Source of the DNA: Lentzea atacamensis
GTDB taxonomy: Bacteria; Actinomycetota; Actinomycetes; Mycobacteriales; Pseudonocardiaceae
Direction of reading: 5' to 3'
Assembly (NCBI RefSeq): GCF_003269295.1
Contig: NZ_QLTT01000003.1
Span: forward strand, 248,001-312,000
DNA: 64,000 nucleotides
Under the pieces are notes generated by a model. The model ran no database searches and was not told where the DNA came from. It worked only from the letters and a program-made list of their open reading frames with translations. The translations under genes and the position numbers were made by a program. Below are positions 35,768 to 44,415 of this stretch, one piece after another (position 1 is the stretch's first letter; every line of letters starts with the position of its first letter).

Positions 35768-38632
35768 TTACGGGGTGACCGGGACGTTCGTAAGGCCCTT
35801 CTTCGCACGGGTGACCGTGTTCGAGGCGTGGACGACGTTCGGCTTCTCCTTGCACTTGGACGTGGACACGACGTAGATGCCGTACTCACCGACGTTGCCG
35901 AGGTCGGACCTGTTGTCGCGCCAGACGTTGCCGCAGCCGTTCAGGAACGGCGGCGTGGTGCTCGGGTTGTGCGTCTCGTAGCCGTTCTTGAACGTGCCGG
36001 GCGAGGCGAAGGTGCCGGTGTTGCCCTCGATGAGGTAGCCGGTGCCTTTCACGTCCACCCACGAGTCGGCGGAGTTCGCGCCGCTGATCCCGGTGCCGTT
36101 GAACGTGTTGCCGCGGATGACGCCGCCCTGCGTGCCTTCCTTGACGTCGATGTGCTCGGCGGAGACGTTCGGGCCGATCTTGTTGTTGAGCACCTGGACG
36201 CGGTCGGACCTGTCGACGCCGCCGGAGTTGCCGTGGCACTTCCAGTTGGAGTTCGCCGATCCGATGTAGACGCCCTCTCCGTAGTCCTTCGTCACGACGC
36301 CAGCGTCGGTGATCGTCGAGTTCTTGATGACACCGTCCGCGGAGGAGCGCCGGAAGTGCACGCCTTCCTCGTCGGTCCTGCGGACGGTGACGCCGTCGAT
36401 CGTGACGTGGTGGGAGTTGTCGAGGATGATGCCCTTCTTGGACTCCGCGACGGTGATTCCCTTGATGTTCCAGTACGGCGCGTTGTACAGCCACAGGCCG
36501 TAGCCCGAGTCCCAGCCCGCGGTCGGCACCGGGCAGGGGGTCGGTGCGGTGCCGGACGGGCCGTCGTTGACCAGCACGGCGGTCGGCGGGCCGGTGAGCG
36601 TGATCGGCGCGCTCGCCGTGCCGGCCTTCGTCGTCACGAACGAGCCTCGGTAGGTGCCGGGTGCGAGCGTGATGGTCTCGCCGGGTTTCGCGTTGGCCAG
36701 CGCGGCCTTCAGCTGCTCGGCGGTGGTCACCGTGCCGGGCGTCTCCTCACCGGGTGGTGGCTCGGTGGAACCCGGAACGTTCCTGAGGAACAACGACTTC
36801 GCCGAGTCGGTCCTGGAGTTGTCCACGCCGTGACCGCCGGTGTAGTCGCGCTGCTCGTTCTTCGCCCAGTCCGCGATCGGAGTGCCACCGATGTCGAGGT
36901 GCTTGTAGGCGTTGCCGTTCCAGCCGAACTGGTGGATCCGCTGCCGGTCGGGGTAGTACGGCTGGTAGGCGCCATCCGCGGCCAGCTGCTTGGACATCTC
37001 GTTGTTGAAGAACACGTTGCGCGGCCCGGTGGCACCCGACCACTTCACCGCCTTCTTGCCGGCGCCCCACCAGATCGGGAACCAGTTCGAGTCGTCGGGA
37101 CCGCCGCCGCCTTCCTCACCGCAGTTCGCGCGGCAGTTGCCGGAGCGGTGGGCGTAGGAGACGCGGACCGTGTTGAGCTCGAACAGGTTGTTGCGCTCCC
37201 AGCCGCCGTGCAGGTTCAGGTCGGAGTCGAAGTCGTTGCCCACCACGACGTTGCCCGACGCGGACCACTGGAACGTGAAGTGCCGCAGGTTGCGCGAGGT
37301 GTTGCCGGCGTAGAGCGAGTCCCACACCCGCGAGCCGCGGAAGTAGCCGTTGCCGCCCTTGCCCTTGTTCCACGAGCCGTCGAGGTGGTTGTCGACGATC
37401 TGCAGGTTCTTGGCCTCCTCGGTGACGATCGGGTGCGACCCGGTCATCTCCGCGCGGATGCCCTTCACCCACGAGTTCGCCGCCCATTTGAAGACGATGC
37501 CGTGCATCGCGTCGGCCGGTGCCATGTTGCCGTAGTTGTTGACGGCCTCGGCGGGGTTGAGGCTCGGCATCGTCTGCGTGAAGCCGAAGTTCTCGAACCC
37601 GACGCCGACAACCGGGTCCACGAGCGGCGACACCTTGGAGTCGTAGGTCGTCCCGTCGATCGCCGGTGAACCGTCCGAGGTGGAGTTGACCGGGACGTCG
37701 AACTCCAGCGGTTTGTCGAGCGTGACGGTGTTCGACGACACCGAGACGACGGTGAAGATCTGCTGGCGCATGTGCATGTTCAGCATCGGGTACGGGGTCC
37801 CGGTGGCGAACTGCTGCTCGTAGAACTTCACCGAGTTCGCGGCGCGGACGTTGACCAGCGTGCCCGGCTTGATGTTCGTGACCGACTGGACCTGGATGGA
37901 CCGGTCACCGGCCTTCGCGGCGGCGCGCACCTTCGTGCCGGCCTTCCAGTGCACGTTGATCGTGCCCTCGAAGATGTCCTTGCGGTTCTCGGGAGCCGCC
38001 GCGTAGTCGCTCGCGTAGGCGGTGTGCACGCCGCGCGACTGGACCCGGAACAGGCCGCGGCCCGGCCACAGCCACCCGCCCTTGCCCTGCCCGAACGTCA
38101 TCCCGTCCTCGTCCCAGTCCGAGCCGTCCGGGGTGAGCGCGTCGTAGCGGGTGTTGGCGTCGGGTGTGTAGACCACCTTCGTGGTGGTCGCGCCGGCACC
38201 TCTGATGATCAGGTAGTCGGCGTCGACGTGCAGTTCCTTCGAGACCCTCAGCTCGCCGGGGGGCAGCGTGATGAGGCTGAGCTTCGAATAGCTCGCGGTC
38301 GGCGAGCACTGCGTCCTGATGGAGTCGATCGCGGCCTGCAGCCCGGCACTGTCGTCGGCGGAGTCGTTCGGGCGGACGTTGAACTGAGTGGCGAGTTCCG
38401 CCTCGGTGATCTGACAACTCGCGCTCGGGTTCACCTCATTGTTTCCGGGCAGCACGCCATTGCCGCGATACCCCGCCTTCGACCAGTCGTACAGGCCGGA
38501 AATGGGGGAACGTCGGTTGGCTGACGAGACATCCAGGCCCGTCAGTGCAGGTACGGCGGTCGCCGTGGTTGCCGGAACCGCGAGTGAACCGATTAAGAGC
38601 AGTGTTAACAGGGGTATGGAGGTTCGCGTCAT
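35768..38632 (-). CDS. Secreted protein with two right-handed beta-helix domains
   Basis: 954 aa, ATG 38632 with GAGGG upstream. Residues 1-27 are a Sec signal. Domain 1 (about 75-590) is pectate-lyase-3-like: it opens FNVRPNDSADDSAGLQAAID, and contains LRVSKELHVDADYLIIRGAG and a Cys pair (NCRANCGEE). A Pro/Glu linker (EPPPGEETPG) leads to domain 2 (about 630-950), a second parallel beta-helix (PGETITLAPGTYRG, HVTIDGVTVRR). Such proteins act on or bind polysaccharides; no calcium-lyase residues are clear, so the activity is open. Confidence 0.83.
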   Translation of the reverse strand: MTRTSIPLLTLLLIGSLAVPATTATAVPALTGLDVSSANRRSPISGLYDWSKAGYRGNGVLPGNNEVNPSASCQITEAELATQFNVRPNDSADDSAGLQAAIDSIRTQCSPTASYSKLSLITLPPGELRVSKELHVDADYLIIRGAGATTTKVVYTPDANTRYDALTPDGSDWDEDGMTFGQGKGGWLWPGRGLFRVQSRGVHTAYASDYAAAPENRKDIFEGTINVHWKAGTKVRAAAKAGDRSIQVQSVTNIKPGTLVNVRAANSVKFYEQQFATGTPYPMLNMHMRQQIFTVVSVSSNTVTLDKPLEFDVPVNSTSDGSPAIDGTTYDSKVSPLVDPVVGVGFENFGFTQTMPSLNPAEAVNNYGNMAPADAMHGIVFKWAANSWVKGIRAEMTGSHPIVTEEAKNLQIVDNHLDGSWNKGKGGNGYFRGSRVWDSLYAGNTSRNLRHFTFQWSASGNVVVGNDFDSDLNLHGGWERNNLFELNTVRVSYAHRSGNCRANCGEEGGGGPDDSNWFPIWWGAGKKAVKWSGATGPRNVFFNNEMSKQLAADGAYQPYYPDRQRIHQFGWNGNAYKHLDIGGTPIADWAKNEQRDYTGGHGVDNSRTDSAKSLFLRNVPGSTEPPPGEETPGTVTTAEQLKAALANAKPGETITLAPGTYRGSFVTTKAGTASAPITLTGPPTAVLVNDGPSGTAPTPCPVPTAGWDSGYGLWLYNAPYWNIKGITVAESKKGIILDNSHHVTIDGVTVRRTDEEGVHFRRSSADGVIKNSTITDAGVVTKDYGEGVYIGSANSNWKCHGNSGGVDRSDRVQVLNNKIGPNVSAEHIDVKEGTQGGVIRGNTFNGTGISGANSADSWVDVKGTGYLIEGNTGTFASPGTFKNGYETHNPSTTPPFLNGCGNVWRDNRSDLGNVGEYGIYVVSTSKCKEKPNVVHASNTVTRAKKGLTNVPVTP

Positions 38633-39037
38633 TGATAACCCTCTTCGGCAGGGCGGGGGCTATTTCTTTGTAGACGATGGTTGCATATGTGTCAAACATT
38701 CACATTCCTGAATCAGGTAATCCTGAAACGGTTTTCAATGACGGTTTTCTGCCTGTTCGGAGAGTTCTCGGAGCAGCTCACGGTTCTGAATCGTGCGAGC
38801 CGATTGGGCTCATTGCGAGCCGAGTGCGCCGCGACCGACCGGTGGCCTCGCACCAGGATTTCTGTTGTGATGGCGTGGAATCTTGCCCTTACAGTCATCC
38901 GGATGGGCGAAAGGAGCCCACGAAGGTGGGGGCACTGGCGGGGTTGTGCGGGTCGAGAGGCCCACCGCAGCACGCTTTTCCACGCACCCGTTCGTGACCG
39001 AACCAACCCTGAACAGCACGACACGTTCTACACGTCG
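38633..39037. other. 405-bp AT-richer intergenic region
   Basis: Holds the beta-helix gene promoter (minus strand) and the region where the 5' part of the terpene cyclase gene should be. It contains the palindrome CCTGA-A-TCAGG (38707-38717). Open frames cross it without homology to anything I recognise. Base composition drops relative to both flanks, consistent with non-coding or inserted DNA. Confidence 0.5.
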
Positions 39038-39415
39038 ATGACCCTGATCGACGCGGTCGGCGGCTACGAGCTGCCCGTGCCGCTGTACTACGACCCGCGC
39101 GTCCGGCAGCTGCTGACCGCCGCGGGCACGGCGTCGGTGCTCGTCAACGACCTGGTGTCGGTGGAGAAGGGCGCCGCCGACGAGAAGCCGGTCTGCAACA
39201 CGGTGCTCCAGATCGCGGCGGACCGGGAGTGCTCGATCGCCGAGGCCACCGCACGGACCGTGGAGCTGCACAACCAGCTGGTGCGCGACTTCGAGGCGGG
39301 CCACAGGGCGCTGCTCGCGGTGCCATCGGTGGAGTTGCACCGGTTTCTGAAGGGCACCAAGGCCTGGATGGGCGGCGGCTTCGAATGGCACACCACCCAC
39401 CCGCGCTACAAGTAG
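39038..39415 (+). pseudogene. C-terminal half of a class I terpene cyclase
   Basis: 125 codons from ATG 39038. The NSE-type metal motif is visible as VLVNDLVSVEKGAADEK, followed by helices ending RFLKGTKAWMGGGFEWHTTHPRY, the usual end of bacterial sesquiterpene/methylisoborneol cyclases. The N-terminal half with the Asp-rich DDxxD motif is missing, so it cannot be active. No other terpene genes adjoin. It overlaps the end of the DUF488 gene by 10 nt on the other strand. Confidence 0.85.
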
Positions 39416-39909
39416 TTCAGGCCCTGGTCGGGACGGAGGTCGGTGACCGGCAGGCGGTGATCGGTGTGCAGGCGTGCGGCCACGAGTGAGCGGTGGCACG
39501 CCTCCGGGTCGCGCTCGACGCAGAGCAACGCGGTCGTGGTCGAGCTCGGCAGCTCGGCCACAAGTGCACCGAGGTCGAACGGGTCGAGGATCTCGCGGGT
39601 GTAGTGCTCGGTGTACTCGGGCGCCAGGGCAACCCGGTCGCGCTTGCCCACGCCCTGCCGGTCGTCCTCGCGGTACTGGAGCTGACGCATCTCCGTCGTC
39701 GGCGCGAGCTCCTTCACGTGCCGATAACCGATGTCCGCCGCGGCGAGCAGGCGCTGGAGCTGCGCCGAGTTCGCCCAGGCGTACTCAGAGCCGCGGACAC
39801 CGCGGCGCTGGCGGACGTCGAGCAGCAACCCCACGCCCGCGCTGGTGAGCTTCTCGGCGAAGGTTTCCGCCGTGAAGCCGTAGACACCGATCGTCGCGAT
39901 GCGCCTCAT
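39406..39909 (-). CDS. DUF488-family protein
   Basis: 167 aa, ATG 39909 with GGAGG. The sequence begins MRRIATIGVYGFTAETFAEKL, then LLLDVRQRRGVRGSEYAWAN and the late motif ALLCVERDPEACHRSLVA, diagnostic of DUF488. The conserved Asp/Arg and Cys-x-His residues suggest a nucleotide- or metal-related enzyme, but no function is established for the family. It is convergent with the terpene cyclase remnant. Confidence 0.9.
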   Translation of the reverse strand: MRRIATIGVYGFTAETFAEKLTSAGVGLLLDVRQRRGVRGSEYAWANSAQLQRLLAAADIGYRHVKELAPTTEMRQLQYREDDRQGVGKRDRVALAPEYTEHYTREILDPFDLGALVAELPSSTTTALLCVERDPEACHRSLVAARLHTDHRLPVTDLRPDQGLNYL

Positions 39910-39970
39910 CGTCACAACCTCCATTGTGGACGGCGGTGGGCCTGGTCGCGCCGGGCCCACCGCCACCCTG

Positions 39971-40324
39971 TCACGGCACCAGCACCGGCTGGTCCAGGAC
40001 CCACAACCACGACCCGTCCGGCTGACGGCGGGCGACCTCGACCGTCATCTCACCGGTGGTCAGCGTGGACGCCGTGAGCGCCAGGTCGCCGCTCACCAGC
40101 GCCGGGTGCTGCCTGCCCGGCAGCAGCTCCGGTGCGGCGGCGACGAACTGCTCGTACACCTTGCGGATCTCCGCGTGCCCGGTGGCGATGTTGCCGGGCG
40201 GGAACGCCAGCACGGCGTCCGGTTCGTACAACGCCACCAGTCCGTCGACGTCGCCCGCGTTGCCGCGTTCGATGAAGAACCTGCCCAGATCGTTCGGCTC
40301 GGTGGCCACTGTCCTGCTCGTCAT
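39971..40324 (-). CDS. SnoaL-like/NTF2-fold protein
   Basis: 117 aa from ATG 40324. A single NTF2-like cone: N-terminal helices (FFIERGNAGDVDGLVALYEP), DAVLAFPPGNIATGHAEIR and a C-terminal strand pair ending GSWLWVLDQPVLVP. Members serve as small isomerases, hydrolases or ligand binders. It is divergent from the WYL regulator across a 61-bp gap, so it is the most probable target of that regulator. Confidence 0.85.
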   Translation of the reverse strand: MTSRTVATEPNDLGRFFIERGNAGDVDGLVALYEPDAVLAFPPGNIATGHAEIRKVYEQFVAAAPELLPGRQHPALVSGDLALTASTLTTGEMTVEVARRQPDGSWLWVLDQPVLVP

Positions 40325-40385
40325 GTGGATCACCCTGCCAACGAATCACGACATCCTGTGTCGTGTATTCCCGTAGAGTTTTCCC

Positions 40386-41357
40386 ATGCGTGCCGACCGG
40401 TTGGTCTCGCTGGTTCTGCTGCTGCGCCGGCACGGCCGGATGTCCGCGACCGCCCTCGCCCGCGAGCTGGAGGTGTCCACCCGCACCGTGCTGCGCGACA
40501 TCGACGCGCTGTCCGCGGCCGGCGTCCCCGTCTACGCCGAACGCGGCCGGCACGGCGGTTTCGCCCTGCTGCCGGGTTTCCAGACCGAGCTCACCGGGCT
40601 GAACCACGACGAGGCACTCGCACTGCTGGTCGCCGGATCACGGCGCGGCGCACAGGCCTTCGGCCTCGGCACGGCACTCGCCTCGGCGATGCGCAAGGTG
40701 GTGGACGCGCTGCCCGAGAGTTATCGGGCCACCGCCGCCGACGCCGCCCAGCGGCTGCTCATCGACCCGGAGACCGACCTCCTCGCCCGCCGGCAGATCA
40801 CCGACGAGGTGCCCGACGCCGTTGTGGCCGAGGTCCGGCGCGCGGTGTTCGCGGGCCACAAGCTCCGCATCCACTACGCGGCCGCCGGTCAGCAGCCGAA
40901 GTGGCGCACGGTGGACCCGATCGGCCTGGTCACCGTGCGGGAGCAGGGTTACCTGCTGGCCACGAGGTCGGGGGAGGACCGCACCTACCGGCTGTCCCGG
41001 ATCGTGGCCGCGGAGGAACTTCCCGAGCCGGCGGAGCGACCGGACCGGGTCGACCTGGACCGGGCGTGGCAGGAACGCAGCGCGCGGTTCCGTGCCGGCG
41101 ACGACCAGGTGACCGTGCTGCTCCGGCTGAACCCGGCGAGGCGGGGCGACCTGATGGCGGTGGCCGTCCTGACCGAGGAGACCGGCGCGGACGGCTGGCT
41201 GCGGCTGGAGGTGACCTTCCAGGACGCGAGGCACGCCGAATGGGCGGTGTGGCAGCTGTCCACGAACGCGGAAGTCCTGACCCCGCAGTGGTTGCGCGCC
41301 TCCCTGCGCGACCGTGCCGCCGCACTCGCCGCCCTGCTCACGGTTAGTGGTGGTTAG
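40386..41357 (+). CDS. WYL-domain transcriptional regulator (HTH + WYL)
   Basis: 323 aa, ATG 40386. Residues 1-60 are a DeoR-type winged helix (MSATALARELEVSTRTVLRD). Residues about 135-215 form the WYL domain (LRIHYAAAGQQPKWRTVDPI, then GYLLATRS), followed by the C-terminal WCX extension. WYL domains sense nucleic acids or nucleotides or small ligands. Gene order suggests control of the divergent SnoaL-like gene. The stop codon falls inside the repeat block that precedes the I36 gene. Confidence 0.9.
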   Translation: MRADRLVSLVLLLRRHGRMSATALARELEVSTRTVLRDIDALSAAGVPVYAERGRHGGFALLPGFQTELTGLNHDEALALLVAGSRRGAQAFGLGTALASAMRKVVDALPESYRATAADAAQRLLIDPETDLLARRQITDEVPDAVVAEVRRAVFAGHKLRIHYAAAGQQPKWRTVDPIGLVTVREQGYLLATRSGEDRTYRLSRIVAAEELPEPAERPDRVDLDRAWQERSARFRAGDDQVTVLLRLNPARRGDLMAVAVLTEETGADGWLRLEVTFQDARHAEWAVWQLSTNAEVLTPQWLRASLRDRAAALAALLTVSGG

Positions 41358-41368
41358 TGTTCGGCTAG
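41342..41368 (+). promoter_or_regulatory. Direct repeats GGTTAG/GGTTAG/GGCTAG upstream of the I36 pair
   Basis: Copies start at 41342, 41352 and 41363 (steps of 10 and 11 nt), overlapping the WYL stop codon. The spacing resembles a SARP half-site array but is less regular than the sites at 48038 and 49052. Confidence 0.4.
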
Positions 41369-41391
41369 CGCGGTTCCCCAGTCTTGGTGCC

Positions 41392-41407
41392 GAGGCGAGA
41401 TCGCCTC
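41392..41407 (+). promoter_or_regulatory. Palindrome GAGGCGA-GA-TCGCCTC in the I36 leader
   Basis: A perfect 7-2-7 inverted repeat 21 bp before the I36 start; it could be an operator or a leader-mRNA hairpin just upstream of the ribosome site GAAGGGGG. Confidence 0.45.
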
Positions 41408-41427
41408 GCAGAGAAGGGGGAATTCTC

Positions 41428-41829
41428 TTGATCCGCAAAACGATGATGGTGCTGGCCGGTGCGGCGTTCGCCGCGTCACTGGTGTCGCTGCCCGCGAGCG
41501 CCGCGCCCTCGCCGTCGCTCATCGAGGCCAACGACGTGTCCGCCGCGGCGTGGAGCGACTGTCCCGCCGCCAGGATGTGCATCTGGACCGGCCTCGACGG
41601 CAACGGCGGGATCGGCTACTTCGCCAACGGGGACGCGAACCTCGGTGCGGCTCCCGGCCCGAGCGGACTGAACAACACCGCCGAGAGCGCGTGGAACCGC
41701 AGCGGTTCGCGGTTCTGCTTCTACGACGGGGCGAACTACTCGGGCTTCCTCGGTGACGTGCTGCCGGGTGAGCAGGGGAACATCAAGCCGGAGTACCGCA
41801 ACCGGATCTCGTCGCTGAAGACCTGCTGA
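41428..41829 (+). CDS. Secreted peptidase inhibitor I36-like protein (1)
   Basis: 133 aa from TTG 41428, preceded by GAAGGGGG; the RKTMM basic start gives a proper Sec signal ending ASA (about residue 26). The mature domain has CPAARMCIWTGLDGNGG, a central NNTAESAWNRSG and a final FCFYDGANYSGF...SLKTC, with four Cys placed as in the I36 (SMI-type) metalloprotease inhibitors and beta-gamma-crystallin-like folds. Such proteins are extracellular and may restrain secreted metalloproteases; the M9 enzyme in this window is a conceivable target (inference). Confidence 0.85.
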   Translation: MIRKTMMVLAGAAFAASLVSLPASAAPSPSLIEANDVSAAAWSDCPAARMCIWTGLDGNGGIGYFANGDANLGAAPGPSGLNNTAESAWNRSGSRFCFYDGANYSGFLGDVLPGEQGNIKPEYRNRISSLKTC

Positions 41830-41843
41830 CGGGAGACGGAACC

Positions 41844-42200
41844 GTGGTTACCGGCAGAGCAGCAGCGCTGGTGGCCGGTGCGGTGATGGCGGGGTCGCTG
41901 TTCGCGGCGGCCCCGGCCTTCGCCTCCACCGCTGCCGCAGCTCAGTGTCCCGCAAACCGGTTCTGCGCGTGGACCGGTCCCGGCCACACCGGTACGTCCG
42001 CCACGTTCGCGACCGGTGCGTTCGAACTGGGCGGCCAGGCCGACAACAACATCGAGAGCGTGCGGAACCGCACCAGCTCGCGGTGGTGCCTGTACGACCT
42101 GCGCGGCTTCCGGGGCCTCCTGGACGTCGTGGAACCCGGTGAGGAAGGAGACCTGCCCGCACCCGCGTGGAACAAGGTCTCGTCCCTCCGCGTCTGTTAG
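41844..42200 (+). CDS. Secreted peptidase inhibitor I36-like protein (2)
   Basis: 118 aa from GTG 41844, 14 bp after the first I36 gene. Signal peptide (about residues 1-28) ends AFA. The mature part keeps the same four-Cys plan: CPANRFCAWTGPGHTG, NNIESVRNRTSSRWCLYD, and a terminal SLRVC. Identity with copy 1 is concentrated around the Cys and Trp positions, so this is an older paralogue, probably co-transcribed. It converges on the SARP gene, whose end is 8 bp away. Confidence 0.85.
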   Translation: MVTGRAAALVAGAVMAGSLFAAAPAFASTAAAAQCPANRFCAWTGPGHTGTSATFATGAFELGGQADNNIESVRNRTSSRWCLYDLRGFRGLLDVVEPGEEGDLPAPAWNKVSSLRVC

Positions 42201-42207
42201 GGCCTGG

Positions 42208-43995
42208 TCATCGGGCGGCTGTCGAAAAGGCGGCAACCCTGGCGATGGCCGCCCGTGCCCGGGTGATCACCGCGTCCCGTTCCTGCTCGGTTTCGGCCTG
42301 CTCCACCGAAAAGCACCGCACCAGGTCATGCATGCCGTAACGGATCGTCGGGCCGCGGTCGACCGCGCTCACCAGGTGCCAGCTGACGAGGTCCTCCAGC
42401 ACCCGTTCGGCGTGGTCCTGCCCGGTGTCGAGCAGGGCCGCCGCGAGCCAGCCGGGTACCGGTGCCGCGGGCAGCAGCCCCATGCGCCGGAACAACGTCT
42501 GGTGCGGCGCGGGCAGCTGCCGGTAGCTCGCGTTGAAGCTGGCCCGCACGTCGAGGTCGCCCGCCTCCAGCCAGTCGAGCCTCGTGCGTTCGTCCGACAG
42601 CCGCGCGGCCAGGTCGTCGCTGGTCCAGTGTGGACGGTCGAGGAGCAGTGCTCCCGCTATCCGCAGCGCGAGCGGCAGGCCACCGCACCTGGCCACCAGC
42701 GCTTCTCCCGGTGGTGCGCCGGTGATCCTGGTGAGCAGCTCGGCGGACTCGGCCGCGTCGAACAAGCAGAGCCGGACCAGCCGGGCGCCTTCGAGTTCGG
42801 TGAGCGAACGCCTGCTCGTCACCAGGACCGCGCAGCCGGGTTCGGCGGGCACGAACGGCCGCACCTGACCGGCGTCGCCCGCGTTGTCGACGACGAGCAG
42901 CACCTCGCGTCCGGCCAGCAGGTCCCGCAACAGGGCCGAGCACTCGTCTTCGGCGGATGGCACGAGATCCGCGGGAACGCCCAGCGCGCGCACGAACTGC
43001 CGCAACGCGGCCATCGTGTCGTCACCGCGCAGCGAGGCGAAGAGCTGGCCGTCCGGGAAGCGCTCGCGCACGTGGTGGGCGAGCTGCACGACGAACGACG
43101 TCTTGCCGAGCCCTGCCGTGCCGGACACCACCACGAGCGGAGGCCGGGTCCCGGCGCCGGTCAGCACGTCGGAGAGCTCGGTCAGCAGATCGGCACGGCT
43201 GACGAAGTCTGGCAGTGCCGGTGGTAGCTGCCGCGGCCGATGTGCCTTGCGCGGCATCGGAAACGCAGGCCGCGTGTCCTGCTCGCCACGCAGGATCCGC
43301 GTGTGCAGCGAGCACAGTCGTGCGGACGGTTCGACGCCGAGCTCGGCCACCATCGTGCGGCGGAACGAGTGGAACACGTCGAGGGCCTCCGACACCCTGC
43401 CGCGCCGGGCCAGCGCGGTCATCAGCTGGGCGCGAAACCGTTCCCGCAGCGGGTGTTCGGCGACCACCGCCGTCAGCTCGCCGATCAGGTCGGCGTCGCC
43501 GCCCAGCAGGAGTTCGGCGTCGATGCGCTCCTCCAGCACGGTCATCCGCAGTTCGTCGAGCCGGCAGGCGACGGACTCGACGAGTGGCGGGTCGACCGGC
43601 CCGTCCCATCGCCCGAGCGCCGCACGCAGCGTGCTCGCGCCGAGCGCCACCTCACCGTCCGCGATGAGTGAGCGCGCTCTCGCAAGATCGGCGCGGACCA
43701 GTTCGACGTCGAGCTCCGCCGTGGTGGCGTGCAGGACGTATCCCGTCGGCGTGGTCGTGATCCGCTCGCGGCCGAGCAGTCTCCTCAGCCGCGAGATGAT
43801 GCCCTGCAGCTGCACCTTCGCCGACGACGGCGGCCTGGCACCCCACAGTTCGTCGATCATCCGGCTGAGCGGGACGACCTCGTTGGCGTGCCACACGAGC
43901 AAGGCCAGCACGGTGCGCGTCTGCGGTGTGCCCACCGCGATCTCCGTACCGTCGCTTTCCAGCCGAAATGGTCCGAGCAATCGGAAAAACCACAT
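42208..43995 (-). CDS. SARP-family regulator with NB-ARC ATPase domain (no TPR)
   Basis: 595 aa from ATG 43995; GGGGAGG lies nine bases upstream. Residues 1-90 are the OmpR-like winged helix (FRLLGPFRLESDGTEIAVGT), 90-240 the bacterial transcriptional activation domain, and 280-560 an NB-ARC ATPase with Walker A VVSGTAGLGKTSF and VLLVVDNAGDAGQV. Unlike AfsR it stops after the ATPase and lacks TPR sensors. SARPs bind heptamer direct repeats and activate secondary metabolism or secreted-protein genes. It is divergent from a second SARP. Confidence 0.9.
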   Translation of the reverse strand: MWFFRLLGPFRLESDGTEIAVGTPQTRTVLALLVWHANEVVPLSRMIDELWGARPPSSAKVQLQGIISRLRRLLGRERITTTPTGYVLHATTAELDVELVRADLARARSLIADGEVALGASTLRAALGRWDGPVDPPLVESVACRLDELRMTVLEERIDAELLLGGDADLIGELTAVVAEHPLRERFRAQLMTALARRGRVSEALDVFHSFRRTMVAELGVEPSARLCSLHTRILRGEQDTRPAFPMPRKAHRPRQLPPALPDFVSRADLLTELSDVLTGAGTRPPLVVVSGTAGLGKTSFVVQLAHHVRERFPDGQLFASLRGDDTMAALRQFVRALGVPADLVPSAEDECSALLRDLLAGREVLLVVDNAGDAGQVRPFVPAEPGCAVLVTSRRSLTELEGARLVRLCLFDAAESAELLTRITGAPPGEALVARCGGLPLALRIAGALLLDRPHWTSDDLAARLSDERTRLDWLEAGDLDVRASFNASYRQLPAPHQTLFRRMGLLPAAPVPGWLAAALLDTGQDHAERVLEDLVSWHLVSAVDRGPTIRYGMHDLVRCFSVEQAETEQERDAVITRARAAIARVAAFSTAAR

Positions 43996-44415
43996 GCCCC
44001 AGTACCTCCCCCAGTACTGCCCCCCACGACAAGAGTGGCACAGGATCCGGGGGCGGCGCGAGCACTTCGGCCGAACCCGAGGATTCGTCCAGTCAATTCC
44101 CGCCCAGGTCCGGGTGTGCGCAGCCGTGACCCCATTCGCCGCAAATATGTCGCGATCAATGATTTCCGCACGCACGCCCCGATTTCCGGGAAACGGTACG
44201 CCAAATGGTTGTCGCGGAAAGCTCGGTGCAGCGGTCGTTCGGCGCTGACGGTGCAGCTAGGTCCCGGGTCACCCACCGGATCGGCGGCCGGGGCCGGGGG
44301 CACCACCGGTTGGCTGTGCGGGGAATGGGCTGAGCGGACCCAATATCGGGTCCCAGCGGAGGGCGTTGGACTGTTGTCCTTGTGGCACAGCTGTCCGTTA
44401 ATTACGTTCAGGACA
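43996..44415. other. 420-bp divergent promoter region between two SARP genes
   Basis: No gene seen. A 12-nt-spaced repeat CCCCAGTAC (43997 and 44009) covers the ribosome site of the minus gene, and an inverted repeat lies at 44336-44353. Confidence 0.6.
44336..44353. promoter_or_regulatory. Inverted repeat GGACCC-aatatc-GGGTCC
   Basis: A perfect 6-6-6 inverted repeat with an AT-rich centre, about 65 bp upstream of the plus-strand SARP start; candidate operator. Confidence 0.45.

Noticed and set aside
43997..44020. CCCCAGTAC repeat as a SARP site
   Set aside because: Step is 12 nt rather than 11 and it overlaps the ribosome site and start of the minus-strand SARP gene, so it is more likely coding/leader sequence.
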